Origin: Bacillota bacterium | GTDB lineage: Bacteria; Bacillota; Clostridia; Christensenellales; DTU072 | Assembly (NCBI GenBank): GCA_023394875.1 | Contig: JAEXAB010000003.1 | Span: 248,001 to 312,000 of the forward strand | Direction of reading: 5' to 3' | Length of the DNA: 64,000 nucleotides | Shown: positions 17,091 through 24,988 of the stretch, one piece after another | Layout of the letters: each line of letters starts with the position of its first letter | Position numbering within the stretch: position 1 is the first letter of the stretch | Notes under the pieces: generated by a model | Database searches by the model: none | Told to the model about the DNA's origin: nothing | The model's input: the letters and a program-made list of their open reading frames with translations, nothing else | Translations under genes and position numbers: made by a program

Positions 17091-17375
17091 TTATTTCGCG
17101 TATACGCTAACTTGCTTGATTCTCTTATCCCTTGTACCGGCTTCTTCAAATCTTACTACGCCGTCGATTAAAGCAAACAAAGTATCATCACTACCGATGC
17201 CAACGTTATTGCCGGCATGGAACTTAGTCCCTCTCTGTCTTACCAGAATATTGCCAGCCAAACATCCTTGTCCGTCGCTTTTCTTCGGTCCAAGTCTTTT
17301 GGCTTCGCTGTCGCGGCCGTTTCTGGTGCTGCCCATACCTTTTTTATGGGCGAATAATTGAATATTCAAAAACAT
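17091..17375 (-). CDS. rpmA: 50S ribosomal protein L27 with cleavable N-terminal extension
   Basis: The 94-residue L27 has the typical AHKKGMGSTRNGRDSEAKRLG N-terminal tail that reaches the peptidyl transferase centre. It is preceded by MFLNIQLF. The junction LNIQLF/AHKK matches the Firmicutes L27 extension removed by the cysteine protease Prp, whose gene is immediately upstream. Order rplU-prp-rpmA is the conserved Firmicutes arrangement. Confidence 0.97.
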   Translation of the reverse strand: MFLNIQLFAHKKGMGSTRNGRDSEAKRLGPKKSDGQGCLAGNILVRQRGTKFHAGNNVGIGSDDTLFALIDGVVRFEEAGTRDKRIKQVSVYAK

Positions 17376-17379
17376 AATG

Positions 17380-17715
17380 TTATATAACCTCCTCTTTCAA
17401 GTTTATAAAGGATTGATATCCTTTCTCCAAGTCCCGTAGACCAAGTAACATCGTCTCCGTGATGGCATCTTGTTTTATTTCTTCCTCTCTGCTTAAAGCT
17501 TTCGGAACGTCAAACTTCAGATAGCCTTCTTCGTCGTTTTGTACGTACTCGACCTTTTGGGAAGATACCGCTATCAGTCCTAATAAAGCCGTCCCCGCAA
17601 TAGAGCTTATTGCGCTGCAGACAATATCTTTACCAAACTTTGCATAGCCTGCGTGTCCTTTCATTTCCACCCCTGCTATACGGGTATCGTGCCTAATAAT
17701 CTTAACTTTTACCAT
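17380..17715 (-). CDS. prp: Ribosomal-processing cysteine protease Prp
   Basis: The 111-residue YsxB/Prp family protein cleaves the N-terminal extension of L27 so that ribosomes can assemble. The catalytic His is in GHAGYA (about 20-25) and the catalytic Cys in DIVCSAIS (about 30-37), the standard spacing. It lies between rplU and rpmA (3-nt and 4-nt gaps), and the neighbouring rpmA encodes a matching cleavage site. Confidence 0.95.
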   Translation of the reverse strand: MVKVKIIRHDTRIAGVEMKGHAGYAKFGKDIVCSAISSIAGTALLGLIAVSSQKVEYVQNDEEGYLKFDVPKALSREEEIKQDAITETMLLGLRDLEKGYQSFINLKEEVI

Positions 17716-17718
17716 AAA

Positions 17719-18024
17719 TTAGCCGATAATATCGGTAATCTTTACTTCGGTAAAGGGCTGACGGTGTCCTTGACGCTTACGAACATTTTTCTTAGCTTTA
17801 TACTTAAAAATGTCGATTTTGGGGCCTCTTCCGCTCTTAATTACTTGAGCTTCGGCATAAGCGTTGGCAATAGGAGAACCTACGATAATCTCGCCGTCCT
17901 TATTGAGCATTAGCACGTCGAACTTAATCTTAGCTCCTGCTTCCTCGTTGAGCAGCTCAACTTTCAAAACTTCGTCCTTTTGAACTTTGTACTGCTTTCC
18001 GCCTGTTACAATGATTGCGTACAT
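17719..18024 (-). CDS. rplU: 50S ribosomal protein L21
   Basis: The 101-residue protein begins MYAIIVTGGKQYKV and has the C-terminal KKNVRKRQGHRQPFTEVKI RNA-binding region typical of L21. First gene of the rplU-prp-rpmA-ogg-NYN operon. The RBS AAGGAGG lies 9 nt upstream of ATG. Confidence 0.97.
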   Translation of the reverse strand: MYAIIVTGGKQYKVQKDEVLKVELLNEEAGAKIKFDVLMLNKDGEIIVGSPIANAYAEAQVIKSGRGPKIDIFKYKAKKNVRKRQGHRQPFTEVKITDIIG

Positions 18025-18105
18025 AAAAAAATAACCTCCTTTTGAAGACTCGCTAATTTAGGTGGCAAAACGCTCTTTTTTACCCTGATTATGCGGCTAA
18101 CGTAT

Positions 18106-18134
18106 AATTTACCACAAATATAAAAAGATGGCAA
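18106..18134 (-). promoter_or_regulatory. Predicted sigma-A promoter of the rplU operon
   Basis: -35 TTGCCA, 17 bp spacer, -10 TAAATT with TGG extension (minus strand). The -35 hexamer lies inside the downstream arm of the preceding operon's terminator. The leader is about 75 nt; a ribosomal-protein autoregulatory leader is possible but was not recognised. Confidence 0.55.
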
Positions 18135-18149
18135 GTATTTTATGCCACC
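18127..18149 (-). terminator. Terminator of the amino-acid ABC operon
   Basis: Arms GGTGGCA and TTGCCATC (one G-U pair) are followed on the minus strand by TTTTTATATTT. Overlaps the rplU -35 element. Confidence 0.75.
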
Positions 18150-18175
18150 TTTTTGCATTTTTCAAACAATAACCG

Positions 18176-19012
18176 TTATAAAACCTTGCTTAAAAAATCT
18201 TTCAAACGCGGATTTTGCGGGTTTTCGAATATCTGTGAGGGGGTGCCTTCCTCGGCTATCTTACCCGAATCCATAAACAATATCCTGGTACTTACTTCCC
18301 TTGCAAAGCCCATTTCGTGGGTAACAATCACCATAGTCATACCCTCTGTTGCAAGGTCTTTAATAAGTTGTAACACTTCGCCAACCATTTCGGGGTCTAA
18401 AGCGCTTGTCGGTTCGTCAAACAGCATAACTTTTGGGTTCATTGCCAATGCTCTTATTATGGCAACACGCTGTTTTTGCCCGCCCGATAACGTGGACGGA
18501 TAGCATAAGGCTTTATCTTCCAAACCGATTCTTTTTAACAAACGGTAAGCTGTATCTACCGCTTCTTTCTTAATTTCGACGGCGGTTTTTGTTATTTGCA
18601 ATAACGGCTTTTGCTCTTTTTTTGACATTTTAGCAAAAAAATTACCTGCTTTTATGCGGAAATTCTTTAATTTTATTTTCCTCAACGCGGCAATTCCCGT
18701 TTGGATAGGAACTAAAGTTATGTTCTTTAATATATTCAGATTGTTGAATAAATTAAACTGTTGAAAAACCATTCCCATTTTTTGGCGGTGAATGTTTATG
18801 TCCACCTTAAAATCGGCTAAGTTCTCTCCCTCGAACATTATAGCCCCGCTGGTCGGGTCTTCAAGTACGTTAAGGCAACGTAAAAACGTGCTTTTACCGC
18901 TACCCGAAGGACCGATTATAGCAACTTTTTCTCCCTCTTTTATTGTTGTGGAAATATTGTCAAGTACGAGAAGGTCGCCGTATTTTTTTGTAAGATTAAT
19001 TGTTTCTATCAC
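18176..19012 (-). CDS. Polar amino-acid ABC transporter, ATP-binding protein
   Basis: The 278-residue ATPase energises uptake. Walker A GPSGSGKST is at 34-42, Q-loop VFQQFNLF near 82-89, signature LSGGQKQR at 175-182, Walker B VMLFDEPTSALD near 195-206, and the H-loop VTHEMGFA near 224. The protein is about 35 residues longer than the usual GlnQ/ArtP type because of a Lys-rich insertion (about 104-147) between the Q-loop region and the signature, in the helical subdomain that faces the permease. The start overlaps the permease gene by 17 nt. Last gene of the binding protein-permease-ATPase operon. Confidence 0.94.
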   Translation of the reverse strand: MIETINLTKKYGDLLVLDNISTTIKEGEKVAIIGPSGSGKSTFLRCLNVLEDPTSGAIMFEGENLADFKVDINIHRQKMGMVFQQFNLFNNLNILKNITLVPIQTGIAALRKIKLKNFRIKAGNFFAKMSKKEQKPLLQITKTAVEIKKEAVDTAYRLLKRIGLEDKALCYPSTLSGGQKQRVAIIRALAMNPKVMLFDEPTSALDPEMVGEVLQLIKDLATEGMTMVIVTHEMGFAREVSTRILFMDSGKIAEEGTPSQIFENPQNPRLKDFLSKVL

Positions 19013-19730
19013 TTTTCCTCATCCTCCTTTCCAATATTTTCACAAGCGTGGATATAATTACGACAAGTACGATATAAATAGCCGCCATAATTAGATATGG
19101 CACCATAAATTCATAGTTATTTGAGCCGATATAATTAAAGGCGGTATAAAGGTCAAGAGCCCCAACAAAACTTACAATGGAAGTTTCTTTTATAAGTACG
19201 ATAAATTCATTACCTAAAGTAGGCAATATGTTCTTAATAGCCTGAGGGATAACGATTTTTATCATCGTCATACCATAGCTCATACCCAAAGCTCTGCCCG
19301 CTTCTAATTGTCCCTTGTCCACGCTTTGAATGCCGCTTCGCATAATTTCTGACACGTACGCGCCCGAATTTAGTCCGAAGATAACTATACATACCGTCAA
19401 GCTGTCAAGCTTTATTCCTATTAAAGGGAACAGCACGTAGTAAGCAACCAACAGTTGCACAACCATAGGGGTACCGCGGAAAACTCCCACGTAAAAAGAG
19501 CATATTTTATCAAGAATACGGGGCAATACCTTATATTTTGGCATTACCCTTACTATAGCAATAATAGTACCTATCAATATTCCGATAACAAGTCCGATAA
19601 CAGCGATTTCTACGGTGTTTTTTAGACCGTTAACAACTTTGATATAACCGCCGCTATTAACGAAAACCCTTACAAAAGCATTCCATTTCGCTGCCCAATT
19701 TGCATTGATCATTAGTTGAAATATATTCAC
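18996..19730 (-). CDS. Polar amino-acid ABC transporter, permease
   Basis: The 244-residue HisM/GlnP-type inner-membrane permease has about five membrane segments. The N-terminal GLKNTVEIAVIGLVIG TM region is typical of the family, and the cytoplasmic coupling (EAA) loop EAGRALGMSYGMTMIKIVIPQA is present near residues 142-163. Start is GTG with AGGAAAG 3 nt upstream; an in-frame ATG six codons later has no RBS. Works with the adjacent binding protein and ATPase; one permease gene implies a homodimeric channel. Confidence 0.94.
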   Translation of the reverse strand: MNIFQLMINANWAAKWNAFVRVFVNSGGYIKVVNGLKNTVEIAVIGLVIGILIGTIIAIVRVMPKYKVLPRILDKICSFYVGVFRGTPMVVQLLVAYYVLFPLIGIKLDSLTVCIVIFGLNSGAYVSEIMRSGIQSVDKGQLEAGRALGMSYGMTMIKIVIPQAIKNILPTLGNEFIVLIKETSIVSFVGALDLYTAFNYIGSNNYEFMVPYLIMAAIYIVLVVIISTLVKILERRMRKSDRNN

Positions 19731-19751
19731 TTTCTTTCCTTTTCCACTTCA

Positions 19752-19779
19752 AATTCCCTCCGCATAAGCGGAGGGAATT
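19752..19779 (-). other. Intercistronic GC-rich hairpin
   Basis: Perfect 12-bp arms AATTCCCTCCGC and GCGGAGGGAATT with a 4-nt loop lie between the binding-protein and permease genes. No T-run follows on the minus strand. It is more likely an mRNA 3'-end stabiliser or attenuator that makes binding protein more abundant than permease. Confidence 0.65.
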
Positions 19780-19799
19780 ATCGGTAAATAATTTTTATA

Positions 19800-20651
19800 T
19801 TAGTTTAATTTGTTCATTGCGGTGCTGATAGCGAAAGCAGGAGCTTCGTCAATTATAACATAGTCTACGTTGCCGTTAATCATAGCTTGTACAGCCAATG
19901 CGCCGTTAGAATAAGGTACGCAAGTCACTGCATATCCGTCAAAGCCCCAATCCTCGTCACCTTCTACGTAGAATTGACCGGTTGTTCCTTTCTGAACGGC
20001 AACTTTTGTAGCGGCTGTCTTAGCGTTAAGTATAGCTACTACTTCGTCAGCTGTCGTGCAAGCATCAAAAGTGGTGTCATTTGCCTTAACAATAAGCATC
20101 TGGGATGCATCATAATAAGAATCGGTAAAGGTAACAACTTTCTGTCTCTCTTCGTTTATAGTAAGACCAGCCATAGCGATATCGGCATAACCGTTTTCTA
20201 CGTAGCTAATAACAGCGTCAAACTCAATATTCTTTATCACAAGTTCTTTATTAAGTTTCTTTGCCAAAGCGGCGGCTATTTCCATATCTACTCCGTAGTA
20301 GTTGTTTCCGTCAAGATATTCGAAAGGCTCAAAAGCGGCGTTTGTAGCAACAACCAACTGATCCTTAGCCGCATCTTCTGTTGCGCTGACAACTGCGGTA
20401 GGTGTTCCGTTATTGAAATATTTGTCAACTATCGCGGTAAACGTTCCGTCGGCTTTAATTTCTGCCAAGAAAGAATTTACTTGTCCTAATAAGGTGGTGT
20501 TTGTCTTCGCTACTGCGAATGCGTATTCTTCTTCTGTCAATTTGATGTCTATTACTTTAACAACCGCCTCATTCTTGTTGCAAGCTGCCAAAGCAAAGCA
20601 AGAGGTAACCAAAAGGGCTACTGTTATTACCATAATAATTGCTTTTTTCAT
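19800..20651 (-). CDS. Polar amino-acid ABC transporter substrate-binding lipoprotein, apparently circularly permuted
   Basis: The 283-residue lipoprotein has lipobox LAAC with Cys near residue 24. The main part, from LVVATNAAFEPFEY near 90, is a normal family-3 solute-binding domain (YYGVDMEIAAALAK, DIAMAGLTI). It stops at DYVIIDEAPAFA, where family members normally still have about 50 residues. That missing terminal module (V-I-D-I-x-L-T-E-E-E-Y-A-F-A-V, then L-L-x-x-V-N-x-x-L-x-E-I-K-A-D-G-T-F, then a K-Y-F end) lies instead at the mature N-terminus, about residues 30-78. A linker (about 79-88) joins the two. Start ATG at 20651 has AAGGAG 8 nt upstream. The ligand is probably a polar amino acid. 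Confidence 0.9.
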   Translation of the reverse strand: MKKAIIMVITVALLVTSCFALAACNKNEAVVKVIDIKLTEEEYAFAVAKTNTTLLGQVNSFLAEIKADGTFTAIVDKYFNNGTPTAVVSATEDAAKDQLVVATNAAFEPFEYLDGNNYYGVDMEIAAALAKKLNKELVIKNIEFDAVISYVENGYADIAMAGLTINEERQKVVTFTDSYYDASQMLIVKANDTTFDACTTADEVVAILNAKTAATKVAVQKGTTGQFYVEGDEDWGFDGYAVTCVPYSNGALAVQAMINGNVDYVIIDEAPAFAISTAMNKLN

Positions 20652-20691
20652 TTTGTGGTCTCCTTTAATAATTGTTTTTATCAATGCTGTA

Positions 20692-20720
20692 ATATTATCA
20701 CTCTTCAAGAATAATTGCAA
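20692..20720 (-). promoter_or_regulatory. Predicted sigma-A promoter of the amino-acid ABC operon
   Basis: -35 TTGCAA, 17 bp spacer, -10 TAATAT (minus strand). Confidence 0.65.
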
Positions 20721-20726
20721 GTATTT

Positions 20727-20818
20727 TTTGCATATATTTTTCAATTTATACAAATAATTTTATATTTTATGCATATTTAATGCATTTATACATAAATTAT
20801 TGCATAAAATAATTATTT
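20727..20818 (-). promoter_or_regulatory. AT-rich region with repeated TGCAT dyads, candidate operator
   Basis: Upstream of the ABC promoter, TGCAT-type half sites recur (near 20729, 20770, 20780, 20800). They include the perfect dyad TGCAT-ATTTA-ATGCA at 20770-20784. The layout resembles arrays of ArgR-like boxes, but the consensus TGAAT is not met, so the regulator is unknown. Confidence 0.3.
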
Positions 20819-20860
20819 CTAAATTTTCGCTTGTGGAAAATCATTGCATTATCCTTATAA

Positions 20861-20922
20861 TATGCTTGCATATTCCCCTTCACGCTCCTAACTGTATGCT
20901 TGCGTTTTTCCCTTCACGCTCC
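20861..20922. repeat. Two direct 28-bp repeats, period 34
   Basis: Copies at 20861-20888 and 20895-20922 start TATGCTTGC and end CTTCACGCTCC, with 3 mismatches in 28 positions. They lie just beyond the tRNA-Gly terminator palindrome. Only two units occur and there is no cas context. Confidence 0.7.
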
Positions 20923-20927
20923 AATCG

Positions 20928-21009
20928 GAGTTCGAATCTCGTCTAAAATCTTAGAGCCACCCAAACTGGATGGCTCTAAGATTTGGAGCGAAAGACGAGA
21001 TTCGAACTC
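20928..21009. repeat. Nested inverted repeat duplicating the tRNA-Gly T-arm
   Basis: Outer 17-bp arms GAGTTCGAATCTCGTCT (20928-20944) and its complement (20993-21009, the T-arm of the tRNA gene) flank 14-bp inner arms (20946-20959 and 20971-20984). The left outer arm is thus an inverted partial copy of the tRNA. Confidence 0.75.
20946..20984 (-). terminator. tRNA-Gly transcription terminator
   Basis: A 14-bp stem begins at the CCA end of the tRNA on the minus strand, has an 11-nt loop, and ends in ATTTTAG. The T-tract is short. Confidence 0.6.
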
Positions 21010-21058
21010 GCAACAACCACCTTGGGAAGGTGGCGCTCTACCGTTGAACTACTTTCGC
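20984..21058 (-). tRNA. tRNA-Gly (anticodon CCC)
   Basis: A 75-nt cloverleaf with encoded CCA: acceptor stem GCGAAAG/CTTTCGC, D-arm GTTC..GAGC, anticodon stem CCACC/GGTGG with loop TTCCCAA (anticodon CCC, reading GGG), 5-nt variable loop, T-arm GCGAG/CTCGT with loop TTCGAAT. It has its own promoter and terminator. Confidence 0.95.
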
Positions 21059-21073
21059 ATTTTTCTAAAAAAC

Positions 21074-21102
21074 ATTTTAGCACAACGTATTTTTCAATGC
21101 AA
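21074..21102 (-). promoter_or_regulatory. Predicted sigma-A promoter of tRNA-Gly
   Basis: -35 TTGCAT, 17 bp spacer, -10 TAAAAT with TGC extension (minus strand), placing the start a few bases before the tRNA 5' end. Confidence 0.65.
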
Positions 21103-21109
21103 CTGTTTT

Positions 21110-21682
21110 TTACTCGGCGGCTACTCTGTCCTTTAATACGGGCAATATACCGATGCCAATTTTTAGTTTGTTGTTTTCTTTGCCGATTATCAAGGTTTTT
21201 CCTTTTATATTAAGGATACCGGTAAACAGCGGGAATGCGATAAACACCAACGATACTACAAGCATAACGCTGTAAATTACGTAAACACCTGCGCCGCTTC
21301 CGAAAATCCGGTTAAAGCCTTCCACAATTTTATCTATACTCATAACCGATTTACCTACAGGGCCTATTATACCGTTTTGGGCAAAAAATATGGCAACGAA
21401 AACGTAGACCAAAGGCACGGTAAGCACTGTGCTGAAAGTTGTCATAAATATAAGTAAACCATTACGGAGCTTATCCTTATATATAGTAGCGGAGACGTTG
21501 GAAAAAAGCATAATGCCCGCCGCCATAGTGACAATAACTATAACGTACCTGCCTAGGATATTATTTATACCATACATAAATTGGAAAATGGGGGCAACTT
21601 CCGCCGCCGTCAATAAAAATAGAAGTCCGAATATAATCAAAACAACGGCTAAAGACAACAATATAATTTGTTTTTTATTCAT
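21110..21682 (-). CDS. Four-TM membrane protein of unknown function
   Basis: The 190-residue protein has about four hydrophobic segments (about 6-28, 40-60, 75-97 and 130-155) and a basic C-terminal cytoplasmic tail. I do not recognise the family. ATG at 21682 with GGAGAG 4 nt upstream was chosen; the longer frame runs through a predicted promoter and into the LRR lipoprotein gene. It may be transcribed from its own promoter as well as from the upstream lipoprotein operon. Confidence 0.7.
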   Translation of the reverse strand: MNKKQIILLSLAVVLIIFGLLFLLTAAEVAPIFQFMYGINNILGRYVIVIVTMAAGIMLFSNVSATIYKDKLRNGLLIFMTTFSTVLTVPLVYVFVAIFFAQNGIIGPVGKSVMSIDKIVEGFNRIFGSGAGVYVIYSVMLVVSLVFIAFPLFTGILNIKGKTLIIGKENNKLKIGIGILPVLKDRVAAE

Positions 21683-21710
21683 AATACTCTCCGCAAGGTT
21701 TGTTGAAAGT

Positions 21711-21740
21711 ATTATAGCATTAACAACGCACTTAAAGCAA
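21711..21740 (-). promoter_or_regulatory. Predicted sigma-A promoter for the four-TM protein
   Basis: -35 TTGCTT, 18 bp spacer, -10 TATAAT with TGC extension (minus strand), in the 67-nt gap after the LRR lipoprotein gene. Confidence 0.55.
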
Positions 21741-21749
21741 TAGCTAGTT

Positions 21750-23453
21750 TTATAAGAGTTCCCAAGCGGCATAAAGACTGATGTTTTCTCTGATTGCCAT
21801 GGGGAAAGTATATTTTTTGCCCGTCCCTTGCGCGTTGTCATACCAACCCAAGAATTTATATCCGCTCATTTCCGGTATCGGCTCGTTTATAATATAACCT
21901 GCGGTAACGTTACCCACAAAGGAGCCCCCTTGGGTATAAAAAGTAACGGTATAATTAGTCATCGCTTGTATGATATAGAGTTTATCGGCGTATTCCGACC
22001 AAACAACCTCATAAAGTCCGCGCATATTCTCGGGGACGTAGATTCTCAGTTCGTATGGACAGTTGTCGAATTCTCCTTGAGAAAGTGCGGGAGGCACACG
22101 GCAGAACAGGCGGAATTCGGTAAGTTTTTTTAGTCCGCTGAAAGCCCCACCCTCGATTGTCTGAAGAATAATTTCACTTTCGGCAATTATTTTTTCAACC
22201 GAATTTTCTCCGCTGAAAGCAAAGGCTTCAAAACAGGAAAATTCTCCGTTCAAGTATAAATTTCTTATATTTCTTACCTCGGAAAAAGCAAAAGAAGTTA
22301 TTTTTTTGGTTCCTGTCGGCAAATAATAACTGCCGTCTTTGTCTGCCGCCTTGTTGGACGGGAAATTTATTAAATTGCGTCCCGTCTTGTCAAACAATAC
22401 CCCGTCAACACTCTTAAAAAGTGTGTTTTCCGCTGCGATTTCTATGCTTTTTAGGTTCTTACAGCTTGTAAAATTAGGGTTTCTTTCTAAATTAGCCCCT
22501 AAAGTTATTTCTTCGATTGCACAGTTATAGAAAGCCTGCTCGTCAATTAGTTTTACAGTTTCGGGCACGGTGTAATTCTTTTCTTTGTGATTTGGCGGAA
22601 AGAACAATAGGTTTTCTTTGTTTTTATCAAATAAAACGCCGTTAACGTCGCAAAACGCTTGGTTATCTTCGGCAACCTTTACTTCCCTAAGTTTAGACAA
22701 ATCGTACATACCTCTATCCGAAATATACACGCCGGAGGGAATAATAATTTTTTCCAGATAAATATTGTTGCGGATAGCGTAATTAGCTATTTCCGTTGTT
22801 TCTTCGGCAATAGTAAAGGTTTTTTCTCTCCTGCCCGACGGATAGCAAACAAGGGTACTTCTATCCTTATTATATAGAATTCCGTCCTGAGAAGAAAAAC
22901 TTTGACTATTCCCACTGACGTTTATGGTGCTTAGCCTCTTATTATAATAAAGTTTTTCCTTTATTTCGGTTACGTTTTTGGAAATATACAAAACCGTGGT
23001 GCTATAGAAATTATTGATAAAGTTTTCACAAAGTCTGATAACCGGCAAGCCGTTATGCATTTCCGGAATATAAATAACGTAAGAGTCGCCGTTATAGTGG
23101 GTAACCTCGAAAGCATTATCCACCTTATTGTACACAAGCTCTTCGTTACCTTTGTTATTGTCAATGTATTTTGCATACAATATTACGTCTTTTTGGATAA
23201 TATAAGGGAAGCTTATTCGCTTGCCAAAAAAGTCTTTGTCTTCATACCAACCCTCGAACGTAAAACCGTCCTTACTGGGTATCGGCATAGAATTCATTAA
23301 ATCTCCGCTGTAGGCGGGTATAACGGTGCCCCCTTGACTGTCGTAAACAATAGTATACTCAAGGCCGGTAATTCTTTCCGAACAACCGGTCAATATAACG
23401 GAAAACAATAAAATCATGAAAAAGCATATTTGCTTTATCTTCTTGTTCTTCAC
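21750..23453 (-). CDS. Lipoprotein with BspA-type leucine-rich repeats between InlB B-repeats
   Basis: The 567-residue lipoprotein has lipobox LTGC, Cys near residue 24. An InlB/Listeria-Bacteroides B-repeat follows (YDSQGGTV...GFTFEGWYEDKDFFGK, about 37-95). Then come BspA-like LRR_5 units (about 105-490) with the recurrent D-G-V-L-F/Y-D/N-K motif and T-x-I-x-x-x-A-F strands. A second B-repeat lies near the C-terminus (FYTQGGSF...YKFLGWYDNAQGTGK, about 503-560). These modules mediate surface binding in other bacteria. Start is GTG overlapping the TAG of the upstream gene by 1 nt, with AAAGGA upstream. No protease or enzyme motif seen. Confidence 0.88.
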   Translation of the reverse strand: MKNKKIKQICFFMILLFSVILTGCSERITGLEYTIVYDSQGGTVIPAYSGDLMNSMPIPSKDGFTFEGWYEDKDFFGKRISFPYIIQKDVILYAKYIDNNKGNEELVYNKVDNAFEVTHYNGDSYVIYIPEMHNGLPVIRLCENFINNFYSTTVLYISKNVTEIKEKLYYNKRLSTINVSGNSQSFSSQDGILYNKDRSTLVCYPSGRREKTFTIAEETTEIANYAIRNNIYLEKIIIPSGVYISDRGMYDLSKLREVKVAEDNQAFCDVNGVLFDKNKENLLFFPPNHKEKNYTVPETVKLIDEQAFYNCAIEEITLGANLERNPNFTSCKNLKSIEIAAENTLFKSVDGVLFDKTGRNLINFPSNKAADKDGSYYLPTGTKKITSFAFSEVRNIRNLYLNGEFSCFEAFAFSGENSVEKIIAESEIILQTIEGGAFSGLKKLTEFRLFCRVPPALSQGEFDNCPYELRIYVPENMRGLYEVVWSEYADKLYIIQAMTNYTVTFYTQGGSFVGNVTAGYIINEPIPEMSGYKFLGWYDNAQGTGKKYTFPMAIRENISLYAAWELL

Positions 23454-24988
23454 TATATATACAAGTCCTTTAGATCGTATTTCTTTAGTCCTTTTGCAAG
23501 ATCGTCCAGTTCCACACTCATAGCCCTTGCTATATCATATATATCTACGTTTATTTTGAGTCGTTTTATATAATTAAATATCATTATCGCTATGGCAAAA
23601 TTTAAGTCTTCTATTTCTAGATTCGGTACTTCGGCGTCGAACTTTTTAATCAGTGACGCCATTAAAGAACATTTTACGGGCATATAGTAATCGATAAAAG
23701 GCAAGTTTCTAAGGAGGGCCTTATAGACTACTCCCCACCATTCGTTTACCCTATGATGTAGTCTTATCATATCGAAAATAACAATGGCGGTTTCGGTCAC
23801 TACCGTTACTTTGCCCTCATAACCTCCGTCAACCAGCATCATCATAATTCTGCGCTTGATATTGTCGTTAATTTTGGTATTTTTTAATATTTCCAAATAC
23901 GTTTTTACAGTTATCGGACGGTTGTTTAGCTTCTTAATGCTTAGCATCTCAAAAACGTGCCTGTCATTGCTGAGCATGCAGAATTCTACAAATTTGCGGG
24001 AATATTCTTCGTCAAAATCCTCTTTCGGACAGCTCTTTTTCAACTCCGTCACCAGTTTTTTAGAAAAATCAAAGGGCAGTATTCCGTATGGTACTAGATA
24101 AGTAAGTTCCTTGCTGGCAAAAAATCTCTCGTAAAGCTTAATAGGGGGAGCAATTATTCTATAGGCTTCCTTATAGGTATCCCAGTATTTTGCCGCCTCT
24201 TCCTTTTTATCAAGCAACAAATTAATTACTGTCATATAATAAAGGCTGCTTTCCTCTACAGGGTTTTGTATTAATGCTTCCTCAAAAAACTTCTTGGATA
24301 TATCCACTTCCTTACTGCTAAAGAACGTTTCTCCCAAAATAACCAAGCTTGCCACGCTGTCGGCTTCGGAAAGGAAATAATCTACGCTGTCCACCATAAT
24401 ATCGTGGGTAAGCCTACCGCCCTCTAGCATTAACTTAATCATATCGTAATAAGACTGGCTGTGCGCTAACACTTCCAATAAGGTTACCACGTAATTATCC
24501 AAGCGGAATTTATCGTCGTTTTCCACCGCTGTTTTCAAACAGTCTACAACGCCCATGGCAATTTCGCTGTTAAGTACAAGGTCGGACAATCCGGAAATAG
24601 CCTCGTCGTATCTTCTCTCGGCAAACAAATTCTTGATTTCGTTATACCTCTCCATTTGATGAAGAGTCATCTGCCTAAGTTGTTCGTTTTCTATATAGCT
24701 TTCGTTGTAGGTAAGAAACTCGCTAAAATCCATACGGAAATAACCGCTTATGCTGCGGTTTTCTATATCCATAGTAAGTACGCTCTTAAAACTTCTGTTG
24801 TTTTCGGACAGGCGGAATACTTTGGCGTAGCTTTCCAAAACTGCGTGAATTTCTTTAGCGGTATAGGCTAGGCTCATGGCTTCGTTGCAGTTTTGCAAGG
24901 CAAGCAAATAATTCTCCTTTTCTAAAGCAGACCTGGCAAAACGCAAACAAGATTCCACCGTCAATTCAAAATCAATTATTTGTCCCAA
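23453..24988 (-). CDS. TPR-like all-helical cytoplasmic protein, unknown function
   Basis: The 511-residue protein is all-helical with no signal peptide. TPR-like helix pairs are visible: ALEKENYLLALQNCNEAM near 17-34, FAERRYDEAISGLSDLV near 122-138, and ISKKFFEEALIQNPVEESS near 231-249. The C-terminal third is an unrecognised helical domain. Start appears to be TTG at 24988, overlapping hslO by 13 nt, with AGGAG about 11 nt upstream; other TTG starts are possible. It sits between hslO and the LRR lipoprotein in a coupled operon. A scaffold role is only an inference. Confidence 0.7.
   Translation of the reverse strand: MGQIIDFELTVESCLRFARSALEKENYLLALQNCNEAMSLAYTAKEIHAVLESYAKVFRLSENNRSFKSVLTMDIENRSISGYFRMDFSEFLTYNESYIENEQLRQMTLHQMERYNEIKNLFAERRYDEAISGLSDLVLNSEIAMGVVDCLKTAVENDDKFRLDNYVVTLLEVLAHSQSYYDMIKLMLEGGRLTHDIMVDSVDYFLSEADSVASLVILGETFFSSKEVDISKKFFEEALIQNPVEESSLYYMTVINLLLDKKEEAAKYWDTYKEAYRIIAPPIKLYERFFASKELTYLVPYGILPFDFSKKLVTELKKSCPKEDFDEEYSRKFVEFCMLSNDRHVFEMLSIKKLNNRPITVKTYLEILKNTKINDNIKRRIMMMLVDGGYEGKVTVVTETAIVIFDMIRLHHRVNEWWGVVYKALLRNLPFIDYYMPVKCSLMASLIKKFDAEVPNLEIEDLNFAIAIMIFNYIKRLKINVDIYDIARAMSVELDDLAKGLKKYDLKDLYI

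Noticed and set aside
20861..20922. Possible CRISPR remnant
   Set aside because: Only two units, 6-bp separation, no leader or cas genes.
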